Shown: positions 12,001-25,645, counted from the stretch's first letter. The stretch: DNA of 64,000 nt from Amblyornis subalaris (GCA_018881555.1 JACAXG010000304.1:238885-302884); one strand, 5' to 3'. Made by a program: numbers and translations. Notes: a model not told the origin generated them from the sequence alone.

Positions 12001-13049
12001 AAGTGCCAGTAATTGGTGAAATAAAACAGCATAATTACAAAGTGAAATTCCTGGTTTTGCATACAGGAATATTCCTCCTAACTTTTGGGTCACATTTGTT
12101 CACCTTATTTATTTATTCCTGTCACTCGATGAATCACCACATTGGTGTTGCTTATGAAAACTAGACTGTCACTTCCCTGAATCTTTGCAGCTAAAAATGA
12201 TGCAGCAGATTTAATTAATGAAGTGACTTTTTAAGGTAATCACTACTAGTAGAATAACAAGTAAACCCAGTGCTAGAGTTTAGAAGAAATTTGCAGATGC
12301 TAATGCAAATTCCAAGTGAGAGAAGTCTGTACTGCAAAACTGAGTAAATGAAATCAGCAAGGAAGTTAACATTGGAATGCTGGATTTTAAAAAAAGTCCA
12401 AAATTAATTATTCCTGATACTCTAAAATGCTTCAAGCATCTATGTATTCATTCAATGAATTAACATAAAAAATATTCTGTAGGAGAGGAATTACTTTACT
12501 CTTGGATATATTGTTGAGCCTTATACAATCATGATTGTAGTTTGAAACATCCGAAGTCTGCATTATTTCTCCTTCTGAACTTGGCAAAATATTCCTTTGA
12601 TAAATTAAAGGCATATAGGTGTTAGTGAGATAATTATAACTAAGTAACAAAGTCTTCCATTTCATTTACACTACATTTGCTCTCTCATCTAGCCAGAAGT
12701 TTTTCAGATATTGCTGTATTTTTTTCTGTCACATGCAACATTTTGTTTTCACAGTTTCCTAGGAGCTGTCTTTTAAGTACTGCAAAAACTGAATCATTCC
12801 AACTTTATTTTAAATAACACCCAATCGTCACAGTGCAAACCTGATTGGCAGGTAAGAATAAAAAAAAAAGCTACAATAAATTTCCATTTAGTTATTGTCC
12901 TATCAGAGTGACAAATTACATATGTCAGACAAACAAGAGATTTATCTTTTCATGACTGTTTAATACAAGTGCATAGATGTTGCAATGATTGGTACTCTGG
13001 GAGTTGGAGCATGAACATTGTTCTAGCTGTCTCCCAGTCATGTTTCCCA
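9091..13049. other. No recognised gene or dispersed repeat apart from one microsatellite
   Basis: AT-rich unique-looking DNA. Overlapping ORFs at 11342-11738 come from a pyrimidine-rich (TCTTT-type) stretch in several frames at once, which is typical of low-complexity sequence rather than coding. A TGAA microsatellite is listed separately. Confidence 0.5.
10699..10736. repeat. (TGAA)n microsatellite with TGAG interruptions
   Basis: About nine GAAT units, two changed to GAGT, directly visible. Confidence 0.9.
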
Positions 13050-13054
13050 GAATC

Positions 13055-14850
13055 ACAGAATAGGTCAGGCTGGAAGGAACCACAGTGGATCATCTGCTGC
13101 AATCTCCCTGCTCAAGCAGGGCTGTCCTAGAGCACATGGCATAGGATTGTGTCCAGATGGTTCTTGAATATCTTCAGGGAGGGAGACTCCACAACTTCCC
13201 TGGGCAATCTGTTCCAGAGCTCACTCACCTGCACAGCAAAGAAGTTCTTCCTCATGCCCAGGTGGAACTTCCTGTGCATCAGTTTCTGCCCATTGGCTCT
13301 TGTCCTGTTGCTGGGCACCACTCGGAAGAGCCTGGCTCCATCCTCTGACACCCTCCCTTCAGACACTTACTGATGAGATCTCCTCTCAGTCGCCTTGTCT
13401 TGAGGCTGAACAGGCCCAGCTCCCTCAGCCTCTCCTCATAAGAGAGATGCTCCTGTCCCTTAACCATCCTTGTTGCTCACCACTGGATACACTCCAGGAG
13501 CTCCAAGACTCTCTTGCACCGAGGATCCCAGAACAGCACTTCAGATGTGCCTCACCAGAACGGAGTAGAGATGCAGGATCATCTCCTTGACCGGCTGGCA
13601 GTGCTCTTTCTAATGTACCTCAGGATCCCATTGGCCTTCTTGGTGACATGGGCATTGCTGTCACTTGTTGAGGAGGCACCGGTCCCTTAATACAAGTTAA
13701 ACAACACTGGGCCCAGTGTGGAACCTTGTGGGACACCACTAGTGATGGGTCTTCAACTAGATCCTGTGCCACTGACTGACTCTCTGGGAGCTGCTCTTCA
13801 GCCAAGTCTCCATCCACCTCACTGTCCACTCATCCAATCCAAACATCCTGAGTTTACTTGTGAGGATGTTATGGGAGACAGTGTGAAAAGCCTTGCTGAA
13901 GTCAAGGTAGACAATATCCACTGCTCTCCCCTTGTCCATCCGGGGAGTTGTTTCATTTAGAAGGCAACAAGATTCGTGAAGCACGATTTACTTTTGGTGA
14001 ATCCATGCTGACTGCTCCTGATCACCTTCTTGTCAATCATGTAGATATTAGTGGCCTCCATCAATAGAGAGAGGCAATTCATCCTTTCCAGGGATTGAGG
14101 TAAAGCTGACTGGCTGGTAGTTCCCTGGGTCATTCTTCTTGTCCTTGCTGAAGATTGGAGTGACATCTGCTTTCTTCCAGTTCTCAGGAGCCTCTCTGAT
14201 TGCCATGACTTTTCAGAGATAATCATGAGCAGCCATGCTACGGTGTTCACCAGTGCTCTCAGCACTTGGAAATGGATCCAATTATGGCCCATGGACTTCT
14301 GGATGTCGTGTTTGCCTAGGTATTCCCCAATCCAATGCTCCTTGACCAAGGGAAATTGTTCCTTCCAATATTTTATTAACCTGAGACAGGTTATAACAGT
14401 GTGTATATATTAACCTGTGTCAGAGATTCCTGAGGGTTGATGCTGCTAGTTAAGACCAGTGCAAAGAAGGCATTCAGTAACTCTGTTTGCTCTGCATCCT
14501 CTGTTAACAGGGTTCCCCTCCATTTAGTAATGGTTCCATATTATTCTTTGTTTTGCTTTTGTTATTCATGCATTTGAAGAAGTCTTTCTTGTTGTCCTTG
14601 ACATCCTTGGACAGTTTTAATTCCAGATGGGCCTTGGCCTTCCTTGCCTCATTTCTACTTACCTTGAAAACCTCTCCATATCTATTCCAAGTGGCCTGAC
14701 CCTGCTTTCATCTCCTGTGTATTTCCTGCTTATGCTAGCATAATGACAAAACTTTTTATTCCTCTATGCAGATCTCTTGCTCGGTTTGCCTGATTTCTTG
14801 CTCATTGCGATGCATTGTTCTTGAACCTGGTATTCTTTTCAAGTTAAGGA
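13055..14850 (-). mobile_element. CR1 LINE, ~1.8 kb, antisense
   Basis: CR1 in minus orientation with its 3' end at the left (tcccagaatcacagaatagg). Reading on the minus strand from the right: decayed ORF2 from upstream of the RT domain (14350-14830), the RT N-terminal region (HGFTKSKSCFTNLVAF, 13960-14000), RT motif A (VYLDFSKAFHTVSHNIL, about 13850-13910), the HWAQCCL/GxVLF region (about 13700), then the C-terminal part (TKKANGIL about 13640, [19 protein letters not shown] 13400-13460, [19 protein letters not shown] 13160-13220) and the 3' UTR. Frameshifts and stops break it throughout. The 5' limit is approximate. Confidence 0.93.
13127..14349 (-). pseudogene. Broken CR1 ORF2 (reverse transcriptase) remnants
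   Basis: Three separate open pieces of CR1 ORF2 survive on the minus strand: 13957-14349 (before RT motif A), 13757-13984 (contains motif A with the first catalytic Asp in VYLDFSKAFH) and 13127-13366 (C-terminus with [17 protein letters not shown]). They lie in different frames and are separated by stops. Between the GxVLF-like segment near 13700 and KKANGIL near 13640, the expected 80-90 residues carrying the FADD/YADD catalytic box are absent, so part of the RT palm has been lost by an internal deletion. In an intact CR1 this protein would carry endonuclease and reverse transcriptase activities; this copy cannot. Confidence 0.88.
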
Positions 14851-17800
14851 CAATGTGTCATCTGGGCTCCTGTGGTGTGCTAGTAAGCTTGCACTTAGGA
14901 ATTTGATGGGCCTGAGCGTACCAGCAGTTGTGCCCAATCAGATCCATTTTTAAAAGAATATTCCCGTCTCCAACTGTGTAGTATCACAGTAGGGGGGGGT
15001 TGCTATAATAAATGTCCATGCCTATATGGGAGTTGTCATAACTGACTAGTTTCTGCTTTTCTTTGTTAAAAGAGTAGTATAATTCTGTGGATGACTGAGA
15101 TTTGTGGATCTCCCATTTTCCTGATCTTGCAATATTCAGGAGAGGAGAACACACAAGAACAGAACCCCCAAATTCAGAAGAAAAGTAAGCATATGGTAAA
15201 TTAGGTCAGAAAAAAGGTCACCTATTTTGTGTCCATGGGTGAGGTGGATGAAATCTGTACGGGGATGTTTGAGGTAGCTTTCCTGTTTATCTGCATTTTT
15301 CTGAACTATACCACTAGATACGGCAGGAAGGAAATAAAAAGTCCATGTTTTTCAGGCACCATTCTTCTTGTTTTTCATTACAGTGTGATTACAGAGTCCC
15401 AGGTAATAAAATGAGAAGGTGTTTCTAGACTGTCAAGGACACAACTATTGGCCTGTTTTGTGGTCTCTTTCACCTGGGAGTTGGTTTGCCTTTGTATGGA
15501 CAGGCCTGTGGCAACCCTTAGTCCCCAGCATACTGTGTGTGGTAGGAAAGGCAGTGCAAGCTGTGTCTCCAAACTATGCTCTCTTCAATGTCTAGATGAA
15601 ATGATTTATCTTCCCTTCCTGATATGCCATAGAGGGAAGGATCTATCGTGGGGACTGGAAATGAAGTTTTATTTTCATAGAAAGCAATGCTGGGTGGGAA
15701 GAATTTTCCAGCCACATTCACAAACAGGCAGCAGGGATGTGATGTTCTGGTTTTGGAGATATTTCCATAAGTAGTGGTGATCCAGTCTTTTAAAAAACTA
15801 GGTGACAATGCAAAAGGACGCATCTTTCAAGAGCTAATGGAAGAAAGCTAGGGTTTCTTGTGCCTGGTAGTACACGTGACTGGTACAGGCCTCTGTGTGG
15901 TCATCATCCTTATACAGAGCATAAGCTTTCCAAGGGTGAGTTCAGAGCCAGCTCTGATAAGGTTTGGGGCTATGAAAATCCTTTTTCTCATAGAAATAAC
16001 TAAAGAATCAGAGCCTCATTGAATAGGTTGTAGTGAGTCATTCATGAATCAGCTAAATTCATAAACATCTCACCTAATTAAAGCATAGTTCTTATCTTCT
16101 TTCCTATGCCTGAAACACTATTATTTTCTTGCTGACTACCTGAGAAATTGTACTGCAAGGACAGTGGCGGAGAAGTCAAATGGGTTGATGTGCTAAGTCA
16201 TAATACAGAATGAGGCCCTGCCTTGCCCTGGTTTTGTATGCAGGGTAGGAAGCTGAGCCTGACAGGAGGAGCACTGTGGCATTAATGAACAGAGGACAAA
16301 AGTTGGATGCTCATGCAAGTGACAGATAAAAAAAGACCCAAAGCAATGCTGGATTTAGCACTTCATAATGTTTCCAATTCAGAGCAGTTCGACATTTCAA
16401 TCATTTCTGCATATTAGACTTTATTTTTCAAGCTGGCAGGACTCATTACACCTTTGACATTTTACACGGAATAAACAACAAGAAAGATTGTCCCTTTAGA
16501 CAACCAGATTGCCCCTAGTTGTCCAGGCCTCGAAACCCAAAGCCTATGGACCCAGGTCAAAACCCACTGAAGGCCATTTTCCTGCTAGACCTAATAGCAA
16601 ATATTCTTCTTGTTTCATCCTCACATGAAGACAATAATTCTATTGGCATCAAGATTTGGTCCTAATCAGCAGCGAATAAAGACTTTTCCTCGTTGCTGTT
16701 GTTGTGACAGAGAGCAACCTGACCTTGACATCTGACATGTTTCACTAGAGTTTTGTCCAGATTGATCCATGTGTTTCAACGCAGGAAATAAATACATTTA
16801 ACTAAACTTGCAAGCAAAAGCAAAAGTGATACAGAAAACCTCTGACGATAAATAAAGCAGGGTGGGGTTGCCTGAGCTAGGGTTCTGAGGGAGCATCTCA
16901 GTGAGAGCATGTACAGGCTTATCACTGTCAGCATACCAAGCTGTAGAAAGAAATTTCTGTCGAACAGAGGTATTAGGAGCCAAAACTAAACCTATAAACT
17001 TCTGCAGTAAAGCAATCTTCATCTTGTGCTTAAAGCAAAACAAAAGGATCTGAAAACAAGTTTGCCTGCTGTATCCAGGTCTCAGGACAGGCCACAAAAT
17101 CTGCAGTCCCCCAAGGAAAAAACTTCTTTTTTCTGGTCATTACCTCTGATTTTGAAATTCAGAAATGCACACATTAAATAGATAAATTATTTTTTTCTCC
17201 TCAGCTGACCTATGGCACTCACTGCAAAGTGTCTCTTCAATGCACAGGTTAACCTCATAACCCATGCAATTTTTTAAAATGTTGATTTTTCAGCATGAAA
17301 GGAATAAAGAAATGCAGTTTGCAAATTCAGCTTTGAAATAGGAGAACTGCTGCAGAGTATAGTTGTTGCTTTTGACCTAGTTTCAGTTAAATTAAAAGTT
17401 TGGTGTAGACATGATCTAATTGCTTTTCTCTTGTTGTTACTCTGCTTCAGAATAACACTGCAGGCAGCCAAGAAGGAAAATCTGTGCTTCACTTCTCCCC
17501 CAGAGAATGAAAAAGAAGTGCTAGGATAGTATCATAAGGAAAAATAATGGCCTTTTGTGTAAAAAAGTAGTTCCTCATTTTCTTTTTAGTTGAACACATC
17601 TTAGTGACATTTTGCAAAGAAATTTTACGCCTTCTCTCTACATATGTGCTCACTGGAATACATGCACTCATTGGAATGATTCTGAGTTAGAGGTTGTCAG
17701 ACAATATAGACCACTGCTGAATGCCTTTCTCTCAATCCATATGTGTTTTCTCCTGAAGTAAGTCAAAGCAGATTTGAATAGTAGCAAGGATTGATCTGAC

Positions 17801-19578
17801 GAGGTTCTCTTAAATGGTTAGGATTTTCTTCATACTGTATTCATAATTGAGAACGTCCTAGAAGTAGCAGATCTTTGGCAAACTGTGTGCACAATGGAAA
17901 AGACTTCTTAAAAGCAGCGATGATATTGGCTTTTCTCTTCGCTGATACATGCTGTGGGACTCTGAATATAGAATAGGCCTTTGGGTAGCTTTGCTGCATA
18001 GCCCTTTCCACACTTTTTAGACAGAATTCAGTCAATTTATTCTATTAAAACTGCAGTGCAGATCTTAAATATTAATATCATAATATTATGAGACAAATAT
18101 TATGAGACAAAAGAGACAAATTGTCATAAGTAACCTTGTTTTCAGAATGCATTTAGTTTAGTTTTTAAACCCTGGAACTGTTTTCAGGAAAATGGATGTT
18201 CTGACAAATGACCTGCAGGAAAATTCATTGATTGATGACACCCTGTATGTGTTCCTATCTTCCCAAGCCTCATGTTGAAGAGCTTTGCTTGTTTCACAAA
18301 CGTACCATTTCAGACTGATTGGATGCCCAAAGAGAGCACACGTTGTTGTTCTTTCAGGTTTGATGTTGATTGATTGAAGAAGTCAGGAAGAAACTACCAG
18401 ATGCAGCAGGCATCAGCAAAGTATCCACAACTTCCAGGAATCAAACTGCTGAGAAGTCAGATGATTTGGGGGATGGGGGCAGGGAAGAAGAAGGGTTCTG
18501 TGAGAACAGGGAAATTACATGGTAGGGATCTTTTTGCTGTGCTTTCCTATCTTAAAGAACCTGGTACACCACCTTTTATCTGGGTGCAAGAAATAGTGTT
18601 GTGTTCTCTGTTCACATAGTAGCTTCTCAGAAAATCATAGAATAACAATATATGAAAGCAAATAGAAATAGTTAAGCCTATTAGCCAGAGCTAATATTTC
18701 CACAGGTGGAAAAAAAACGAGCAAGAGGTTTCCCAGCTGTTCTCAAAAAAGCCTACATAATTGTCTTTTTCACAGATTAGGAAAATGTCTACAGTTTTGC
18801 TGTTGTATCATTATCTCTGAAATCACTCCAAATATATGGCATTTTGTAATGTGAGGCTTTGAATGCAGTTAACATATCCAAAAAAAACTTTGCTTTTTTT
18901 CCTGAATCATGTAGCTGCTACTGAAATTTATGGGACTCTTTGGGGCACAGTAGGGTGCCTTCCTCTATGGTCTACTCAGACGATGTGAAAAAATGATCAG
19001 ATATTTGGATTGTACAAAAGACCATTACATCCTGAGAAACATTTTCTTAAATGCTATGTATTACAACATGAAGAAGGATCTTTCTCATTAACCTGAGCAC
19101 CCCACTAAATGGAGGCATACAAATTAATGCATATGGAATAGGCTGAGGATAGGGTGCAGAAAAACTGTCATCTATCAGGGTGTAGGAACATCTTTCCAGT
19201 GTTCCCCTGGCTGCATCCCAGTGAAGTATAGTAATTGGACCATGTTTGCCAACTGCTGTCTGGACATTTGAGTAGACTCATTGGATGACCAGTGTCTGGA
19301 ATAAGTAGGTCAGAAGAATTGCCTAGGTGTAACTTGGACAGAATTTTTCCAGTGCACACATACAGATTTGATCTGATGTAAGGAATAATTCCTACCTGTA
19401 GTTCATATGCCAGAGGAGTCTCCTTACTACTATGCCAGCAATAACACTGCTCAACTGCTGCTGAGATACTGCTGTCCCATTTCCACCTTCTGAATTGCCT
19501 CAGAAATCCAGCAAATTCAAGAAACACATTTTGTTGCACAAATATGCTTGTATAAGTTTGGTCCAGGGAAATATTTCT
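14851..19578. other. No recognised feature
   Basis: Unique-looking DNA. It has an eight-G run near 14991-14998 and a perfect 14-bp tandem duplication at 18083-18110. A 123-codon minus ORF at 19168-19539 directly abuts the following LTR. It is the longest frame outside recognised repeats, but no domain or family is recognisable. The 108-codon ORF at 15448-15774 overlaps a 101-codon ORF on the other strand and is probably chance. Confidence 0.45.
18083..18110. repeat. Perfect 2 x 14-bp tandem duplication
   Basis: The unit atattatgagacaa occurs twice head to tail, followed by a partial third copy (agagacaaa). Confidence 0.9.
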
Positions 19579-20185
19579 GTAGTTCTGGTACTGAGTCTAG
19601 CTCAGGGATAGAGTTAATTTTTTCCATAGCCATCCTCACAGGGCTGTGCTTTGCGTTGGTAGCTGGAAAGGTGTTGATAATGCACCAGTGCTTTCACTAC
19701 TGCTGAGCAATGCTGGTGCAGCATCAGTGCTGTCTCTCCAACATTTCACCCCAACCAGTGGTCTGGGGTTGGGCAAGGTCAGGAGAGGGGACACAATCAG
19801 GACAGCTGACCCAAACTGACGAAGTGGTGTTCCATACCATATGACATTGACTCAGATATAAAGGCTAAGAAAAGAAGGAAGAAGGAGTGGCATCCATTAT
19901 TTCCAACAGTGGCCTTCTGGAGCAACCACTACTTGTGCTGAAGCCCTGCTTCACAGGAAGTGGTTGGATATTGCCTGATGATGAGAAATAGAAAATAATT
20001 TTTTCCCCCTTTCCTTGTGCATTTGCTATCTTTTGCTTTTGCTTTAGTAGGTTTTTTTAGTAAACTGCCATATCTCAACCGACAGCGTTTTCCAACTTGT
20101 TTTCTCTGTCCTGTCCTGCTGAGATAGGGGAGTGATAGAGTGGCTTGGCAGTCATCTGACATCCAGCCAAGGTCAACACACCACA
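19579..20185 (+). mobile_element. Solo LTR of an avian endogenous retrovirus (ERVL-like)
   Basis: About 607 bp, from a TG at 19579 to CA at 20185. The start (after ttctggt, the phrase gggatagagttaattttttcc), the middle (ggacacaatcaggacagctg, then ttccataccatatgac), a TATA box at 19857-19862, the (t)agtaaactgccatatctcaacc segment near 20058 and the terminal ccagccaaggtcaacacac block all match the avian LTR family I recall. No polypurine tract, primer-binding site or gag/pol follows on either side, so it appears to be a solo LTR. No convincing target-site duplication was found, so the exact ends are approximate. Confidence 0.8.
19857..19862 (+). promoter_or_regulatory. TATA box of the solo LTR
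   Basis: TATAAA inside the LTR, about 280 bp from its 5' end, where the U3 promoter is expected in this LTR type. Whether it still drives transcription cannot be told from sequence. Confidence 0.6.
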
Positions 20186-23100
20186 GTCCTCCACAACCTT
20201 TAGAGTATTCAATCATACACTCTTACAGACATATCAGCTGTACCTGCTGTAGTTTGTCATTATGCACAACACAGCTAATCTTTAAGTTCTTATCATTAAG
20301 GAACTAAAATCTTACAGTGCCAAAAAGCAAAATGGTGTAACATTTAATTTGGTCATATCTAAATCCTTAGGTACAGGGAGTAAGCGTCTGGTACTATACA
20401 CTTGGGTAAGTTGAGTTCTTAGAAGGGTAGCTCACATCCCAAGGAGAGATCCACACATATATAGCCAAAAAGAGAAGTTGTACATGAAGCTCCCCTTCCA
20501 GTTTACTTAAGAGCTTTTCACTTCATGTTCCTTTCTTCTAGGCACTGCATCACTTAATTAAATGCAGATAAAAAATAACTTCATTCTTTATCTGTTTTAT
20601 GCAACAGAGCCAGACATCCTATAATAAGAGGAATTACTTTCCAGTATTTTCTTTAAAGCTTCTTTTTATTCCACAATGCTTACAGGAAATGAGTTGCATA
20701 GTCAACAAGGTGGATCTCAGCTTATCTACAACAGTACAGTCCTGATGATACCAAGTTTAGAAAAGGAGGCACAGGTGTAAATGACCTGTCTATACTACAG
20801 TAAGGAGTCGGTGAAACAGGTTAAGCCTGGCTCTAAATTAAGCTCTAAGTAAACCTAAGCAAGCCTTGTTTTTACAGATTATGCTACCAAGATTATCCCC
20901 TTATGTTTATGTATTTGATATATAAACATCAGGCCAGCACCGTACAGGCGCCTAGCCTGATGCTGAGGAGATGGCTTTGGTTTAGGATCTGCTGTTAGTT
21001 ACAGGACAGTTGTGTTCTGAAGGAGCTGCTAGTTTAAGCATAGCTTCAACACAAGCATTATAGTATATCTAAAACATCTGTTTGCAATTAATAGTAAAAT
21101 TTATGATGGAGTTAGGGTTCAGATCAACAGAAGATATTGCCTGTAGATTAAATAGGTTGTAGAAAGGCCTCTAGACAGAAACTGTATCCTCTATATGTAT
21201 CCTCTATAATGATGGAGATAATTGAACCATCTTATGGTAGGAGAGTAAGTCAATAAATGTGAGTAAACTAATATAAGATGTGGTTTGGAAGGGATGGCAA
21301 AACTAAGTCTGAATGTTGCTACAGGTAAGTTTGAGTCTTAGTCAGGAGGGGCTGCTGGTAAATCCTGGGATTATATTTCTGTTCTGCTTCGTAGAGGCAA
21401 ATAATATGGAGGAAGGTAGGCTTGGTCCGCAAGAGGTTCCCAGTGTGGGATAGAAGTGTTCCAAAGCATCCTATACTGTGTATGTCTGAAAGGTTAATAC
21501 GGCTCACTCAAGTGCTCTGGCAGAGCTGGAAACCTACAAGTAGGTCTGCAGCATGACAGCCAAGCAAGTTCCTCATTTTGGCTTGAGATTTCATTTTGCA
21601 TGTGAAAAACCAGAAGTACGTTACCAGAATTTTCACCTCAGAGTTTTCCTGGTGTTGTGTTGTATTTCCTTGTGTTGATGAATATCTTTCCAAGGTAGCT
21701 GAAGTGGTTCTTTCTGTATGTTTTACCAAACATACCCTAGGAATTAGGTTACTCCATGTTAAAGAGAATTTCTTCCTCTCCGCTCCAGCAGGTAACTACA
21801 ACAATATTAAAATTGTAATCTTCACTGCAAAATAAAGATCAAATAAAGCAAAGGCATAGCTGTGCCTCACCCTTTATTCAAAGCCACAGAAGTCTGTATG
21901 AAGAACGCCACCGTAGCTTTTTCCTTTCACAAGACTTAAAAACAAATATAGCTTTGTTTCAGTTTCTGGATTAGTTTTGTTTCTAGTTACTTGAGCCTGC
22001 TAACCTGCTGTTTCTGTATAATGTTTTGTGTTAGGGTGAAAAGTGTATTAAACTATACAATGCCTCCCTGTGGAATTTTTATGCTTCTTCAACATAACTG
22101 TGCAATGTGTTTTCTAAATTACCTTGAGGCACTTGGACTCAAAATAGTGGTATGTATCTTTCTGCTTTCCCTAGTACATAAATTTTCATCCTGCAGTGCT
22201 GTCCTTTATAGAATAGCTACACAAGTGATAATTGCCTCTAATTTATTGGTTCTTGTGGCATGGTAGCCTAGTGAAATAATAAATTTAGATTTTTAAGTCA
22301 GCTGGAATATCACACCAGTTACAGAAATATAAATGGCTCAGAACACAGATGAGGGTACCATGAATAGAAGCATAGGTTCTCATACCAGTGCAGTGGATTT
22401 TCTACATCTCTTTTCTAGCCAGGTGTATTATTCCTGCAGGCTGATGGCACTAACTCTCTGAGTGTGCTCATGAGGAAACTCAGGTGTGTCATTCATCCTA
22501 GTGAATATACAAACAAGCAAAGCTAACAATATATGTACAAGAGAGCAGTCACCTGTGATATGCCTTTTGCTGGCAACTAGTAGAAATGAAAGAACTTGCT
22601 CTCCCTATGGAAGAGTGTTAGAAACCTATTGTTGATCCATTGCCAGGCACAAAATCAGAGTCTGCTTTACTTTCTCTGCTTTTTTTTTTATTTTTTAGTG
22701 GTTAGAAAAGAAGGAGGATTGTCTATTTGCCTTGATCACTTGCAAACAGCAGTGGGGTAAGATAATGCACACTACTAGATGATGTATCAGCAATCAAAGC
22801 ATTCCTCTGTGTTGAATGAGCAATCTGGTCTTTTGTTTTCTAGTGTTCTTTTCTTAATCGACTTCTCCCTCTGATAAACAGGGAGCAGAAGCATTAACTT
22901 ATGAACTGTAATAGAAAATTCTAAAGGGAGCTGAGCTCTTAAAATACTTGTTGGGTGTGTGTTTGCTTAGACTCTTTTCAGGACAAAAGGAATGTTTAAA
23001 CAGGTAGCAAATCTGAGGATACATGACTGGACATTTTCAAGGTATGAAATTCTCAGTTATTATTAAGAATGGAATGGACTATCTAAACTTTCTTTTTTTG

Positions 23101-25060
23101 GCACTATAAAAATTTCCATCATTTGGGGAGAGAGGCTTGCTTATTCTGTCAATGGTCCACAGAACATAAGTAAGGTGATATATATGACTATTGTGAATTT
23201 GGTATGTTGGAATTACTCTTGAAATTGTCACCATCTTTACTGAGCTTTATGTTTACAGAGTAAATTCTGCTCATATATAATTATAAAATAAATACACGCA
23301 GTGACAATGAACTAGGTAGTGACTCCTTTGGTTGTTTTTTCTGTTTCACTTTACTTGTGATATGTGGTTCAGATGGGTAGAAAGTAACAGCTCTGAATTC
23401 ACTATGGCAATGGCAATTAGGCTCTTTTCTATCTTATTGTCTTTTTAACAGGCTTGCTGCCTGATGTAGGTGGATTGGAAGCTCCAGAAAGAAAATAATT
23501 TTTCCAGTATACCAGGCTATATGTTACTTGATAACATCTTACAGCAGAATGGAGGTTTGAGAGTTGAAATCTATTACAGGGAAGTTCCTTGGTCTATTTC
23601 AGAGGCAGTATGTTTCTGTCCTGGAAACTGGCAGTAGGAAGGAGAACATAAAAAAGAACACTATCTCCTTGTGTTCTAGAAAGTATTGGTGAACTACAAC
23701 TGACTTTTTCTTAAAGAAACTTGTTACTCTTAGACGTTCTTCTGTTCTTTCAGAGAGCAAGAACATTTGCTTATGAGAGAATAAAAAGTTTAAATAAAGA
23801 GTGATAAAGTTTTATAGCTTATTTAGCACTTCAGAATCCAAATATTGTCTCTTCTGTTCCTGAAAATGGCTTTTATATGCAGCAGTAATTTTGCTCCAGC
23901 TAAATTTCCTGGCAAGCCTGATTTGGATGATTAAAAAGGGGACATTTTACTACATTTTCTACTGTAATATTTCGCCACTTCGGTGTTTCTAAAATAGCTC
24001 ACATAATTTATTTTACAGTTGAGTTAACATTGACTAGAAATATAAAGCAGTGGCATCATGGCTTCCTGCCAGGAAAAAAAAGAAAAAAATAAAAGAAAAT
24101 TAGTAAAATAAATGCTGGAATGTAGTAAATGTAAAAGGGTTGCTGTAATAAATTCAACTACTGCCTGTTGTAGGGAACAAAGGTGCAGTGGGGTTGGGGT
24201 TTTTTTGTTGTGTGCTTTTGTGGGTTTTTGAGGGGATTTCTTGGTTGGTTATTTGTTTTTAAGTGAATGTCAAATCTCTGCAGCCTTTATAAGACTTGAT
24301 AAACTTCAAGTCCAACGTTGAAAGTGATAGCAGCTGAATGTGAGAGTAAAACAAACTATTCCAGTAAGTCTGGCATAATTCACCTGTAAGGATTTAAAGC
24401 ACAAAGAATGAAATATGTTATCAAGGTTAGAACTCCACTTAAGGAATTGCATGAAATTTGCCCTTCTTGTATTTCATTGGTATAAGTATTCTTAACTCAA
24501 GAATAAAATGCTAAGATAAGCCTTCTATTGTAAAAAGGCTAAAAAAATTAAGTACACATTTGACCCCTCTATATAGCAGCGACCACTTTATTTGTACAAA
24601 TTTAAGCCATATTTTACCATATATAGAAAACTAGAAGATTGTGGACTATCTTGGTTAGGTAAGGGAAGATTGCCAAATTAAACGCTCCTTATCAAAATAG
24701 TTGGGAGATTTAGTGTGAATGCTTTGTCTTTAACTACAGGAGAACCATAATAAGACTGTTGTCATCATCAAATAGAGATGGACAGATACAAATTATAAGG
24801 CAATACCTGAAGTGAAAACACAACACCATATCATACTAGCAAATCTCTTAACCAGTGTAGAAACTTTTAATAGTGAGCTACTCTTACAAAGCCTTTTGTA
24901 GTGAATACCAGCAATAGCCACTTAAAATAGAAAAAAAAACCAGAAGGAAAAAAGAAAAACAAAGCTGCAGAGTCCATTGTTGACTTAAAGCTATATTAAT
25001 GCACACTAAATACTGTGCATGTTTTAAGATGCTGATTATTGCTTCTTTCTTGAATATTCA
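20186..25060. other. No recognised feature
   Basis: AT-rich unique-looking DNA with short ORFs only (at most 91 codons). It contains a perfect 13-bp tandem duplication at 21183-21208 and A- or T-rich runs near 22680 and 24070. No exon, RNA gene or repeat family was recognised. Confidence 0.5.
21183..21208. repeat. Perfect 2 x 13-bp tandem duplication
   Basis: The unit tgtatcctctata occurs twice without a spacer. Confidence 0.9.
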
Positions 25061-25645
25061 GTCTTGGGTTGGAAGGGGCATTAAAGATCACATAGTTCCA
25101 GCCCCTCTTCACAGGCAGGGACACCTCCCACTAGACCAGGCTGCTCAGAGCCATATCCGGCCTGGCCTTGAACTCCTGCAGGGATGGGGCATCCGCAGCT
25201 TCTCTGGCAACCTGTTCCAGTGCCTCAACACCCTCTGAGTAAAGAGTTTCTTCCTAACATCTAATCTAAATCTCCCCTCTTTTAGTTTAAAACTGTTCCC
25301 CCCAGGCTTATCACTTTCCATGAAAAAATTTGCTCTTACTCTCTTCTGTAAGCCCCCTTTAGGTACTGGAAGACTGTGCTAAGGTCTCCCTTGAACCTTC
25401 ACTACCCCAGGCTGAACTACCCCAAATCTCTCAGCCTGCCTTCACAGCACAGGAGCTCCAGCCTTCAGATCATTTTTGTGGCCTCCTTTGGACTCACCCT
25501 AATAGGTGCAAGTTTTTCTTGAGCCAAGGACCCCAGAGCTGGACGAAATACTCCAGGTAGATTCAATGAGGGCAGACTAGAGGGAGAGAATCACCTCCCT
25601 CGACCTGCTGGGCCCACACCTTTTTTGATGCAGCCCAGGACACAA
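25061..25645 (-). mobile_element. CR1 LINE, 3' part, antisense
   Basis: Minus-strand CR1 about 585 bp long. From the left (3' end): the UTR (gttggaaggggcattaaaga, ctagaccaggctgctcagag), the region complementary to the ORF2 C-terminus (ggcaacctgttccagtgcct, gagtttcttcctaacatcta), then the conserved ORF2 text with tctctcagcctgccttcaca and ending at gatgcagcccaggacac. The terminal octamers are missing at the left edge, so the last few bases are lost. Many stops; inactive. Confidence 0.93.

Noticed and set aside
14991..14998. G-run as a possible G-quadruplex
   Set aside because: Only one long G tract is present; no set of four nearby tracts.
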